From the NCBI GenBank assembly GCA_003511825.1, contig DOIU01000081.1, forward strand, positions 1 through 10,338: a stretch of DNA of 10,338 nt. Reading direction: 5' to 3'. The position numbers were made by a program, and so were the translations under genes. The DNA comes from Gammaproteobacteria bacterium (GTDB lineage Bacteria > Pseudomonadota > Gammaproteobacteria > Granulosicoccales > Granulosicoccaceae). Every line of letters begins with the position of its first letter. The first letter of the stretch is position 1. The notes beneath the pieces were generated by a model. It was given only the letters and a program-made list of their open reading frames with translations. It had not been told where the DNA came from and searched no databases. Below, in pieces: positions 1-6,473 of this stretch.

Positions 1-146
1 TCTTGCCACTGCAACCCGGCGATGTCCCTGATACCTACGCTGACGTGCAAGATCTCGTCACAGATGTGGGCTACAAGCCCCAGACCACCATCGAAGACGG
101 TATCGCCCGCTTCGTTGAATGGTACCGTGAATACTACAAGATATAG
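1..146 (+). CDS. NAD-dependent epimerase, C-terminal fragment (UDP-glucuronate 4-epimerase type)
   Basis: Only the last 47 codons are present, read from base 3 to the TAG at 144-146; the gene begins before the window. The tail contains LPLQPGDVPDTYADV, then a GYKPQT segment, then FVEWYREYY at the very end. This is the usual C-terminus of extended short-chain dehydrogenase/reductase sugar-nucleotide epimerases of the UDP-glucuronate 4-epimerase (capsular polysaccharide CapI-like) group. In that group QPGDV precedes the conserved TYAD element and the protein ends in FVxWYxxYY. The family acts in the cytoplasm on nucleotide sugars for surface polysaccharide. The Rossmann NAD site and the catalytic Tyr-Lys are outside the window, so substrate cannot be judged. 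It converges on the DUF218 gene with 51 bases between stops; no convincing terminator is visible there. Confidence 0.85.
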   Translation, partial: LPLQPGDVPDTYADVQDLVTDVGYKPQTTIEDGIARFVEWYREYYKI

Positions 147-197
147 CGTTACGTCACTGTCGAAACGCTGAATGACGAAGTACTGCCGCCTACCCGG

Positions 198-965
198 CTA
201 CAGCCAACCGCGCAGGCGGTAGTACACCCAGCCCACCAACTCACGCAAAGCACGGCGCATCTTCATCGCACCCTCTGCACTCGGCAATGCCGCCACGATC
301 TGGCTATGCCGTGTTCCCAGATAGTCTGTGGCCATCGGACACACATCAAAGCCGCGCTTTCTGAACGTGGCGGCGGCTCTTGCCATATGCAAGGCAGACG
401 TGACCAACCCTATCGAGGTTCCGAGTTCCTGCTCCTGCGCCACCTGCCACGTTTCGCGCGCATTCTCATAGGTGTTGAGTGACGTGCTCTCCCGATAGAT
501 GCGGTTGGGCAAAGGCTCCATGCGGTTGACGAGATCTGCCATGAGATCCGCCTCGGGCACAGGCCCACTGCCACCACCCGAGAGCAGCAACGGCGCCCTT
601 GGGCGCTCACGGGCAACATCGATACCTGCCAGCGCACGCTGGAGAGACGGTGCTGACAACCGCAGCGTAAGCGTGTCTCCTTGCGAGGGCGATTCAACAC
701 CGCCGCCCAAAACCACAATAGGCGCATTGGGCAGCATGGTGCAATCAGCACTTACAAGCGTGCGCTGTTCCAGATAGCGGACCACGACATCCACGGACAG
801 CGGCGCCGATAGCGCCCACAGCATGGCCAGTATCGCCAGCATAGAGTGGCGCATTCGCCGCATTTGGGCATGACCACGGGTACGCCACAGCAGCATCGCC
901 AACAGCAGACTAAACAGACATACGGGATCCAATACGGCATGAATCAATTGCACCAGACTCTCCAT
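198..965 (-). CDS. DUF218 (ElyC/SanA/YdcF-like) inner-membrane protein
   Basis: A 255-residue protein of the DUF218 superfamily, whose E. coli members ElyC, SanA and YdcF are linked to envelope or peptidoglycan homeostasis; no reaction is established for this one. Two hydrophobic segments (about residues 14-27 and 41-56) should anchor it in the inner membrane with the domain outside. The DUF218 domain follows: VVLGGG at 84-89, LLLSGGG at 126-132, the SLNTYENA element at 162-169, and VTSALHMARA at 188-197, all family landmarks in the expected order. I chose the ATG at 965; the frame is open further and a GTG at 989 (263 residues) is possible, since neither start has a strong ribosome site. It is divergent from mnmA and convergent with the epimerase fragment, so probably monocistronic. 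The family call is firm; the specific function is unknown. Confidence 0.87.
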   Translation of the reverse strand: MESLVQLIHAVLDPVCLFSLLLAMLLWRTRGHAQMRRMRHSMLAILAMLWALSAPLSVDVVVRYLEQRTLVSADCTMLPNAPIVVLGGGVESPSQGDTLTLRLSAPSLQRALAGIDVARERPRAPLLLSGGGSGPVPEADLMADLVNRMEPLPNRIYRESTSLNTYENARETWQVAQEQELGTSIGLVTSALHMARAAATFRKRGFDVCPMATDYLGTRHSQIVAALPSAEGAMKMRRALRELVGWVYYRLRGWL

Positions 966-1008
966 CACTGTGGACACATTCACACACACTCGCTCGATCG
1001 TGCCCGCA

Positions 1009-1033
1009 AAAACCCAGCGACATCACGGGTTTT
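1009..1033. repeat. Inverted repeat AAAACCC-N11-GGGTTTT in the mnmA upstream region
   Basis: A perfect 7-base inverted repeat (1009-1015 with 1027-1033, 11-base spacer) lies between the divergent DUF218 and mnmA genes. It covers the proposed -35 element of the mnmA promoter and ends six bases before the -10 element. No gene ends here, so a terminator role is unlikely; an operator or a chance palindrome are the alternatives. Confidence 0.4.
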
Positions 1034-1044
1034 AGCGATATACT
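1017..1044 (+). promoter_or_regulatory. Probable sigma70 promoter of mnmA-hflD
   Basis: The hexamer TATACT at 1039-1044 matches the -10 consensus at five of six positions. GCGACA at 1017-1022 gives a four-of-six -35 match with a 16-base spacer. Transcription would start near 1051, giving a leader of roughly 40 bases. No clear Shine-Dalgarno sequence precedes the mnmA ATG; the bases just upstream are pyrimidine-rich. This is read by eye only. Confidence 0.5.
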
Positions 1045-1093
1045 AGGGCTTTATTGTCGAGTATCCGCCCGCACAACGCGCATTCGTTCATCC

Positions 1094-2200
1094 ATGTCAT
1101 CATCCATCGCCAACACCCACGTCATTGTCGGCATGTCCGGCGGTGTTGATTCTTCTCTGTCGGCTGTCATGCTCAAAGAAGCCGGCTATCCGGTGCGCGG
1201 CATTTTCATGCAGAACTGGGAAGACGACGATGAACACTGCACCATCCGGCAGGACTACCGCGACGCGCGCGCCGTGGCTGACCGCATCGGCATTGAGCTC
1301 AGTACGGTCAACTTTGCCGAAGAATACTGGCAACGTGTTTTCGCGCATTTTCTTGAGGAGTACACGGAGGGCCGGACACCCAATCCTGACATTCTGTGCA
1401 ATAAAGAAATCAAATTCCGCGCATTCCTCGACTATGCCAAACGGCAAGGCGCTGACTGTATAGCGACGGGCCACTATGCGCAAATCCAGCAAACAAATAA
1501 CGGCTTTGACATGCTCAGGGGTGTTGATACCGGAAAAGATCAAACCTACTTCTTGTACACGCTCGGGCAGGAGGCGTTGTCACAAACCCTCTTCCCCATC
1601 GGCGATATGCAGAAGACAGACGTGCGTGCCCTGGCTGAACGCCATGGCCTGCATGTACACAATAAAAAAGACAGCACGGGCATCTGCTTTATTGGTGAGC
1701 GCAAGTTTAACGCCTTTCTCGCCGAGTACTTGCCCGCCAGCCCAGGGGCTATCGTGACAGATGGGGGCCAGACACTCGGCGAACATCATGGGCTGATGTT
1801 TTACACGATTGGCCAACGCCAAGGCCTCGGCATCGGCGGCCGCAAAGACGCGGGCGAAGCCCCTTGGTATGTGCTCGAAAAGGACCTCAACACAAACACG
1901 CTCATTGTCGGCCAAGGCCACAATCACCCGATGCTGTTCAAATCAATGTTAACCGCATCGCGCCTGCATTGGACACGCGACAAAGCCCCCTCACAGCGCT
2001 TCACATGCTCCGCAAAAATCCGCTATCGCCAAACCGACCAACCGTGCACCGTAACATTACACGACGACGAGACCTGTTCGGTGCATTTTGCGGAATCGGT
2101 GCGCGCGATGACACCGGGACAATCCGTCGTGTTTTATCAAGGTGAGATCTGCCTTGGCGGCGGCGTGATTGATCGCACAACACGGGCAGACGCGCCCTGA
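1094..2200 (+). CDS. mnmA: tRNA-specific 2-thiouridylase MnmA
   Basis: MnmA is the cytoplasmic enzyme that activates U34 of the Lys, Glu and Gln tRNAs with ATP and replaces the C2 oxygen with sulfur delivered through the IscS/Tus relay. The 368-residue length is typical. The PP-loop SGGVDSS is at residues 15-21. The catalytic cysteine in TPNPDILCN is Cys102 and the second, in STGICFIGER, is Cys198; these match the Cys102/Cys199 pair of the E. coli enzyme. GHYAQ at 126-130 and DQTYFLYTL at 149-157 are further family blocks. The C-terminal domain ends with the usual GGGVID (355-360). The chosen ATG gives the expected short lead-in before IVGMSGG, although no good ribosome-binding site precedes it. 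hflD starts 16 bases after its stop, the conserved gammaproteobacterial pairing. Nothing appears broken or unusual. Confidence 0.98.
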   Translation: MSSSIANTHVIVGMSGGVDSSLSAVMLKEAGYPVRGIFMQNWEDDDEHCTIRQDYRDARAVADRIGIELSTVNFAEEYWQRVFAHFLEEYTEGRTPNPDILCNKEIKFRAFLDYAKRQGADCIATGHYAQIQQTNNGFDMLRGVDTGKDQTYFLYTLGQEALSQTLFPIGDMQKTDVRALAERHGLHVHNKKDSTGICFIGERKFNAFLAEYLPASPGAIVTDGGQTLGEHHGLMFYTIGQRQGLGIGGRKDAGEAPWYVLEKDLNTNTLIVGQGHNHPMLFKSMLTASRLHWTRDKAPSQRFTCSAKIRYRQTDQPCTVTLHDDETCSVHFAESVRAMTPGQSVVFYQGEICLGGGVIDRTTRADAP

Positions 2201-2216
2201 GCTTGGGACCACCTGT

Positions 2217-2873
2217 ATGCTTTCCACCACTGAAAACCAAGTGATCGCTCTGGCCGGCGTTTTTCAGGCCATCCAAAACGTAAAGGAACTCGCCCACACC
2301 GGGCGTTGCAACGAAAGCGCGTTCGATGACAGCATCCGCTCCATCCTCACCATGGATGCCGCGTCAGTTGCCGAGGTTTTTCGGGATAACCAGGGTATTC
2401 GCATCGGACTCGGCGTACTGAAAGAACAACTGCTCAGCACGGTTGGCCATCGCGATACCGAGTTATCGCGCTATGCCATCACGGTTATCCATCTGGAATC
2501 ACGCTTGCGCGCTAACACGGCTATTTTGGCACGCCTGCAACAAGGCATCACGCAGCTCGAAGCGCAAGCCCGACTCAACGGCATCTCTGACGCGTTGGTC
2601 GACAATATGGCCGACCTATACAGTGAAACCATCAGCCAGCTGAGCCCACGCATCATGGTCAACGGCGAGTCGCACTACCTCACCAACGAGCACTTGGCTG
2701 CGCGGATTCGGGCGAGCTTACTCGCTGCCATGCGGGCTGCTGTGCTGTGGCGCCAATGCGGTGGATCGCGCCTGCGCCTGCTGTTTAAGCGTTCACAATA
2801 CCTCGAAGTAACCGATCATCTGATTGCAGACTTAGCACGCCATGAGTCCGTCGAACACACCGATGATGCCTAG
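2217..2873 (+). CDS. hflD: HflD high-frequency lysogenization protein homologue
   Basis: A 218-residue member of the HflD (DUF489, formerly YcfC) family. In E. coli this membrane-associated helical protein binds the phage lambda CII activator and lowers lysogenization; its normal host role is uncertain. Family features visible are the start (ALAGVFQAI, then LAHTGRCN), a mid-protein helical region, SPRIMVNGESHYL, and the C-terminal block RAAVLWRQCGGSRLRLLFKRSQ, nearly superimposable on E. coli HflD. I placed the start at the ATG at 2217 because it aligns with the family N-terminus and has TTGGGA about eight bases upstream; the frame is open further into mnmA but without a credible start. It is co-transcribed with mnmA. 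In E. coli purB follows; here the convergent uvrB does. Confidence 0.95.
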   Translation: MLSTTENQVIALAGVFQAIQNVKELAHTGRCNESAFDDSIRSILTMDAASVAEVFRDNQGIRIGLGVLKEQLLSTVGHRDTELSRYAITVIHLESRLRANTAILARLQQGITQLEAQARLNGISDALVDNMADLYSETISQLSPRIMVNGESHYLTNEHLAARIRASLLAAMRAAVLWRQCGGSRLRLLFKRSQYLEVTDHLIADLARHESVEHTDDA

Positions 2874-2899
2874 TACTCTGACCAACGGGTTCGATTGAT

Positions 2900-4912
2900 T
2901 CACTCAGAATTTTGGAAGGCATTCACCCGCAAAATCTCGATGTCGTCGCGAATCGCTGCAGCTTGCTCAAACTCCAAGTTTTTCGAGTGTTCAAACATTT
3001 GTTTTTCAAGCTCGGCGATTTTCCGGCTCGCCTCTGACGCCGTCAGCACAGGTGTAGCGGAGTCGGCTGGCTTACCGGTCGCGCCTGCGCTTTGGCCGGG
3101 CGCATCAACGCTACCCCCCACTTCCAATACATCGGTGATCGCACGGTTCACTGACTTGGGGATGATGCCGTGTTGGGTGTTATAACTTAGCTGCCGCTCG
3201 CGCCGACGATCCGTTTCTGAGATCGCGCGCTCCATCGACCCAGTGATCTTATCGGCGTAAAGAATCGCTTTGCCACGCACATTGCGCGCTGCCCGGCCAA
3301 TGGTCTGAATCAAGGAACGGTCAGAACGCAGAAAGCCCTCTTTGTCCGCATCCAAGATCGCCACCAACGACACCTCTGGCATATCCAAGCCCTCACGCAA
3401 GAGATTGATCCCCACCAAGACATTAAACTCGCCCAATCGCAGGTCGCGAATGATCTCCACTCGCTCCACGGTATCAATATCAGAGTGCAGATAGCGGACT
3501 TTCACGCCATGGTCGGTCAGATAATCGGTCAAATCTTCTGCCATGCGCTTCGTCAGCGTCGTCACGAGAACACGATCTCCCGCCTCGGTGCGCTTACCAA
3601 TCTGTGACAACAAATCATCCACTTGGGTGGACACAGGCCGGACCTCGACTTCGGGGTCGAGCAAGCCTGTGGGCCGCACGACCTGCTCCACGGTTTGCGC
3701 GGCGTGTTCTGCCTCATATTTCCCTGGGGTTGCTGATACAAAAATCGCTTGCGGACACAGGCGATCGAACTCCTCGAACCGCAGCGGCCGATTGTCCATC
3801 GCCGAAGGCAGTCGGAATCCAAACGCCACGAGGTTTTCCTTACGCGAGCGATCACCTTTATACATAGCGCCCAATTGAGGCACGGTCACGTGGCTTTCAT
3901 CGATAAACAGCAAACCGTCAGGTGGCAGGTAGTCAAAGAAACAAGGGGGCGGTTCACCCGGCTGGCGGCCAGAGAGATACCGCGAATAGTTCTCGATCCC
4001 CGAACAGTATCCGAGCTCGTTGATCATCTCGATATCAAACAAGGTACGCTGCTCAAGGCGCTGTGCTTCGACCAGTTTGCCGTTGTCGCGCAACTGCGCC
4101 AGACGCTCTCTGAGCTCATCTTTGATGTGATCGATCGCACCCAGCAAGGTGTCTCGCGGCGTCACATAGTGGGTCTTAGGGTAGATGGTCAGGCGAGGAA
4201 CCCGTCGCAAGACTTCACCGGTTAGCGGATCAAAATAGCTGAGATTCTCAATTTCATCGTCAAACAACTCCACACGAATGGCTTCACGCTCGGAATCAGC
4301 CGGATGAACGTCAATGATCTCGCCCCGCACCCGATAAGTGCCGCGTCGCAGCTCAGCATCGTTGCGCTCGTATTGCAGCTCCGCCAACCGACGTAGCAAA
4401 TCACGCTGATCAATGACATCACCCCGATCCAGATGGAGGACCATCTTGAGATACGCACCCGGATCGCCCAACCCGTAAATCGCTGACACCGTCGCGACGA
4501 CCACGGTGTCCCTGCGCTCGATAATGGCCTTGGTTGCGGACAGGCGCATTTGCTCAATGTGCTCATTCACCGACGCGTCTTTTTCAATATAGGTGTCCGA
4601 CGCGGCAACATACGCCTCGGGCTGATAGTAATCGTAATAGGAGACGAAGTACTCAACCGCATTATTGGGAAAGAACTCCTTCATCTCACCATACAACTGG
4701 GCAGCCAGTGTTTTGTTATGCGCGAGAATGATGGCGGGACGCTGTTGCTCTTGGATGATGTTCGCGACCGTATACGTCTTGCCAGAGCCGGTCACCCCTA
4801 ACAAGGTTTGAAAAGCCAAGCCGTCTTGCAAACCCTCATTGAGCGCTGCAATCGCTTGCGGCTGATCACCTGAGGGCTGAAACAGCTGGCGCATTGTAAA
4901 TGCTTTAGCCAT
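2900..4912 (-). CDS. uvrB: UvrABC excinuclease subunit B
   Basis: UvrB is the damage-verifying helicase of nucleotide excision repair: loaded by UvrA, it opens the duplex, probes the lesion and recruits UvrC. At 670 residues it is nearly the E. coli length (673). Walker A GVTGSGKT is at 39-46, the damage-probing beta-hairpin with YYDYYQPEAY at 92-101, the Walker B box DESH at 338-341, motif VI QTIGRAAR at 536-543, and the C-terminal UVR helical hairpin at about 628-663 (ending NLEFEQAAAIRDD), which contacts UvrC. The ATG at 4912 was chosen because MAKAFTMRQLFQPSGDQP aligns with known UvrB starts; the frame extends 39 codons further upstream without family similarity. An AGAGA ribosome site lies about nine bases upstream. 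Residues 594-622 form a low-complexity linker before the UVR hairpin. It converges on hflD with 26 bases between stops and no obvious terminator. Confidence 0.98.
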   Translation of the reverse strand: MAKAFTMRQLFQPSGDQPQAIAALNEGLQDGLAFQTLLGVTGSGKTYTVANIIQEQQRPAIILAHNKTLAAQLYGEMKEFFPNNAVEYFVSYYDYYQPEAYVAASDTYIEKDASVNEHIEQMRLSATKAIIERRDTVVVATVSAIYGLGDPGAYLKMVLHLDRGDVIDQRDLLRRLAELQYERNDAELRRGTYRVRGEIIDVHPADSEREAIRVELFDDEIENLSYFDPLTGEVLRRVPRLTIYPKTHYVTPRDTLLGAIDHIKDELRERLAQLRDNGKLVEAQRLEQRTLFDIEMINELGYCSGIENYSRYLSGRQPGEPPPCFFDYLPPDGLLFIDESHVTVPQLGAMYKGDRSRKENLVAFGFRLPSAMDNRPLRFEEFDRLCPQAIFVSATPGKYEAEHAAQTVEQVVRPTGLLDPEVEVRPVSTQVDDLLSQIGKRTEAGDRVLVTTLTKRMAEDLTDYLTDHGVKVRYLHSDIDTVERVEIIRDLRLGEFNVLVGINLLREGLDMPEVSLVAILDADKEGFLRSDRSLIQTIGRAARNVRGKAILYADKITGSMERAISETDRRRERQLSYNTQHGIIPKSVNRAITDVLEVGGSVDAPGQSAGATGKPADSATPVLTASEASRKIAELEKQMFEHSKNLEFEQAAAIRDDIEILRVNAFQNSE

Positions 4913-4946
4913 GACAAAAAATCTCTGAACCCATCCAATAGTGTAA

Positions 4947-4972
4947 CTGAATTGCACCTCCGGCGAATTCAG
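4947..4972 (-). promoter_or_regulatory. Leader hairpin of uvrB with GGAGGU in the loop
   Basis: On the uvrB-sense strand CTGAATT and AATTCAG form a perfect 7-base stem enclosing a 12-base loop that contains GGAGGUG. It sits about 35 bases upstream of the uvrB ATG and downstream of the proposed promoter, so it would be in the mRNA leader. A GGA in the loop of a short stem is the architecture bound by CsrA/RsmA proteins. The GGAGG has no normal start codon at a suitable distance, so it is not simply the uvrB ribosome site. The regulatory role is inferred. Confidence 0.35.
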
Positions 4973-4987
4973 ATTTGTCCTGCAATC

Positions 4988-5016
4988 ATCACAAGCGCTC
5001 CTCCCGTTCCAGTCAA
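4988..5016 (-). promoter_or_regulatory. Probable sigma70 promoter of uvrB
   Basis: Reading leftward, TTGACT (5016-5011; five of six matches) is followed after exactly 17 bases by TGTGAT (4993-4988; four of six matches). Transcription would start near 4981, giving a leader of about 70 bases before the uvrB ATG. No CTGT-N8-ACAG LexA box is visible in this region, although uvrB is an SOS gene in E. coli. Confidence 0.5.
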
Positions 5017-5066
5017 CACATTCCATCACATTCGAGCACCGAAAAAGAGCATGCCTGGCCGGGTCC

Positions 5067-5075
5067 TGCTACACT
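5067..5075 (+). promoter_or_regulatory. Probable extended -10 promoter of the DUF454 gene
   Basis: TGCTACACT is an extended -10 element (TG, one base, TACACT), a form common in gammaproteobacterial promoters. No good -35 hexamer is found 16-18 bases upstream, which extended -10 promoters tolerate. Transcription would start near 5082, about 23 bases before the ATG at 5105. Confidence 0.45.
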
Positions 5076-5104
5076 GCACGTCGGATACACGGCTGACGGA
5101 TGTC

Positions 5105-5527
5105 ATGTGGAATACCTACATTAAACGGCATTTACTCCTCGCACTGGGTGGCCTGAGCATGGCCATTGGTATCGTCGGAATTTTTTTGCCCTTACTACCC
5201 ACAACCCCCTTCATGCTGCTCGCGCTATGGGCATTCTCTAAGAGCTCGCAACGCTTTCACGACTACCTATGGAACCACCCACGCTTTGGCGCCACCGCAC
5301 GCAACTGGCAACAGCATCGAGTCGTGCCTCGCAGCGCCAAAATCAGTGCGCTGCTAGTCATCGCAACAAGTTCGCTGTTGCTGCTCTTCGTGCTCGATGT
5401 GCCTCGGTGGGCGGCCATTTCTGCCGTGTCATTTATGTCACTGTCACTCATTTGGTTGCTCACTCGCCCCGAGAAACCTGCTGCGGGAGCCCGCGGCGTT
5501 ATCGCGCCTAAACCGACACGGGATTAG
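5105..5527 (+). CDS. DUF454 (YbaN-like) small inner-membrane protein
   Basis: A 140-residue integral membrane protein of the DUF454 family, represented by E. coli YbaN (125 residues); no function is established for the family. The diagnostic block is GIVGIFLPLLPTTPFMLLA at about 22-40, followed by FSKSSQRFHDYL and the conserved RFGATARNWQQHRVVPRSAK at 60-79. Four hydrophobic stretches are seen (about 8-28, 30-43, 79-98 and 102-121), and a basic, Pro-rich tail follows. I chose the ATG at 5105 because it puts the first membrane segment near the N-terminus as in YbaN. An in-frame ATG at 5051 is open but adds a poorly conserved, non-hydrophobic stretch, and the proposed promoter lies between the two. 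It is divergent from uvrB. The family call is strong; the role is unknown. Confidence 0.9.
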   Translation: MWNTYIKRHLLLALGGLSMAIGIVGIFLPLLPTTPFMLLALWAFSKSSQRFHDYLWNHPRFGATARNWQQHRVVPRSAKISALLVIATSSLLLLFVLDVPRWAAISAVSFMSLSLIWLLTRPEKPAAGARGVIAPKPTRD

Positions 5528-5666
5528 GGCAACGCCAACAACAGCGGTCACTGCAATAATACAAGCCAATTGCCTATTGGTACTTGGCTTATCAACTCAT
5601 GGTAATGCGTCTCATTCGTGCAAGTGATAGACTTAAACCTGACCAGTTTCGCGATAGGAATACAGC
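5528..5666 (+). other. Intergenic region before the methyltransferase gene, with nested inverted repeats
   Basis: No gene is seen here. AAGCCAA (5563-5569) pairs with TTGGCTT (5584-5590), and inside it CCAAT (5566-5570) can instead pair with ATTGG (5576-5580); the two stems exclude each other. There is no downstream T run, so an intrinsic terminator for the DUF454 gene is not supported. TAGACT at 5628-5633 is a possible -10 element without a good -35. A clear ribosome site, AGGA at 5656-5659, lies seven bases before the ATG at 5667. Confidence 0.45.
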
Positions 5667-6473
5667 ATGCATGTCCCTAACCTAACGGGTATTCCAGAGA
5701 CCATGCTCTGGACCTTGCACAATCGCGCCGGTGAAGCCTTGCACGAGAACGGCATCATTCGCGACCCCAAATGCTGCGAAATTTATAAGGCGCTGGACTA
5801 CGATTTTGAGCGCTCATTCGGCAAGGCCGATGGATCACATGCTATGCGCTCATGCTTCTTTGATGAGCGTCTGCGCGAATTCCTCGCACGGCATCCTGAC
5901 GGCGTGATCATCAATTTGGGTGAAGGCTTGGAGACACAGCGTTTTCGCGTTGTCGGCGACGAGGCGCTGTGGTTTTCGATAGATCTCCCTGACGCCATCG
6001 CCATCCGCGAGCGATTTATTCAGCCGGATGAGCAACATCGGCATATTGGCATCAGCGCACTGGACACACGTTGGATGGACGCAGTGCCCAACGATCGCCC
6101 GATATACATGACCGCACAAGGTCTGCTGATGTATTTTACGCCCAATGAGGTGAAAGACTTAGTCGTCGCAATGGCAGAACGCTTTCCAGGCGCTTGGATA
6201 GCATTTGATCATATTCCCGAGTGGCTATCTCGCAAGACGCAGGGCGGCTGGCAAAAAACACCCCATTACCGAACACCCGAAATGCCCTGGGGGATTAATT
6301 TCACTGAGGTTGAGCAGACTTTTCGTCAGTGGGTACCAGGCATTCAGGCGTTTCACCAAACGCACTTTAAAATGCCAAGAGGTATCTGGCGCTACTTAGG
6401 CCCCATTTTCATTGCACTGCCGTTTATGCGCCCTATTGCCCCTGGCATTTCGTGGCTACAATTTGCCGATTAG
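5667..6473 (+). CDS. Class I SAM-dependent methyltransferase, LCM/COG3315 family
   Basis: A 268-residue protein of the leucine carboxyl methyltransferase-like family (PF04072, COG3315), which uses S-adenosylmethionine to make methyl esters or ethers; the substrate here cannot be deduced. Motif I is INLGEGLETQRFR at 82-94, the SAM-binding glycine loop of the family. SIDLP at 104-108 supplies the acidic residue expected to hold the ribose. ALDTRWMDAVP at 131-141 and TAQGLLMYF at 149-157 are the next conserved blocks. The N-terminal 60 residues are the usual helical lid. No signal peptide or membrane segment is evident, so it should be cytoplasmic. The ATG at 5667 has AGGA seven bases upstream. 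Bacterial members are often annotated as polyketide O-methyltransferases, but no biosynthetic genes are nearby. Its TAG overlaps the TAA of the convergent receptor gene. Confidence 0.85.
   Translation: MHVPNLTGIPETMLWTLHNRAGEALHENGIIRDPKCCEIYKALDYDFERSFGKADGSHAMRSCFFDERLREFLARHPDGVIINLGEGLETQRFRVVGDEALWFSIDLPDAIAIRERFIQPDEQHRHIGISALDTRWMDAVPNDRPIYMTAQGLLMYFTPNEVKDLVVAMAERFPGAWIAFDHIPEWLSRKTQGGWQKTPHYRTPEMPWGINFTEVEQTFRQWVPGIQAFHQTHFKMPRGIWRYLGPIFIALPFMRPIAPGISWLQFAD

Noticed and set aside
145..177. Possible terminator between the epimerase and DUF218 genes
   Set aside because: AGCGTT/AACGCT (145-150 with 164-169) and CGTCA/TGACG (152-156 with 173-177) are short, conflict with each other and lack a T run.
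3749..4225. Open frame of 158 codons on the + strand inside uvrB
   Set aside because: It lies wholly antisense to a well-conserved uvrB region, has no recognisable domain and no ribosome site; it is a shadow frame.
4905..4950. Small upstream reading frame overlapping the uvrB start (ATG at 4934, nine codons)
   Set aside because: The nearest ribosome-like site (GGAGG) is about 20 bases away, too far for the ATG; using it would need a rare ATT start. There is no supporting evidence.
4913..5029. Longer N-terminus of UvrB (start at 5029)
   Set aside because: The extra 39 codons have no UvrB similarity and run through the proposed promoter and leader hairpin.
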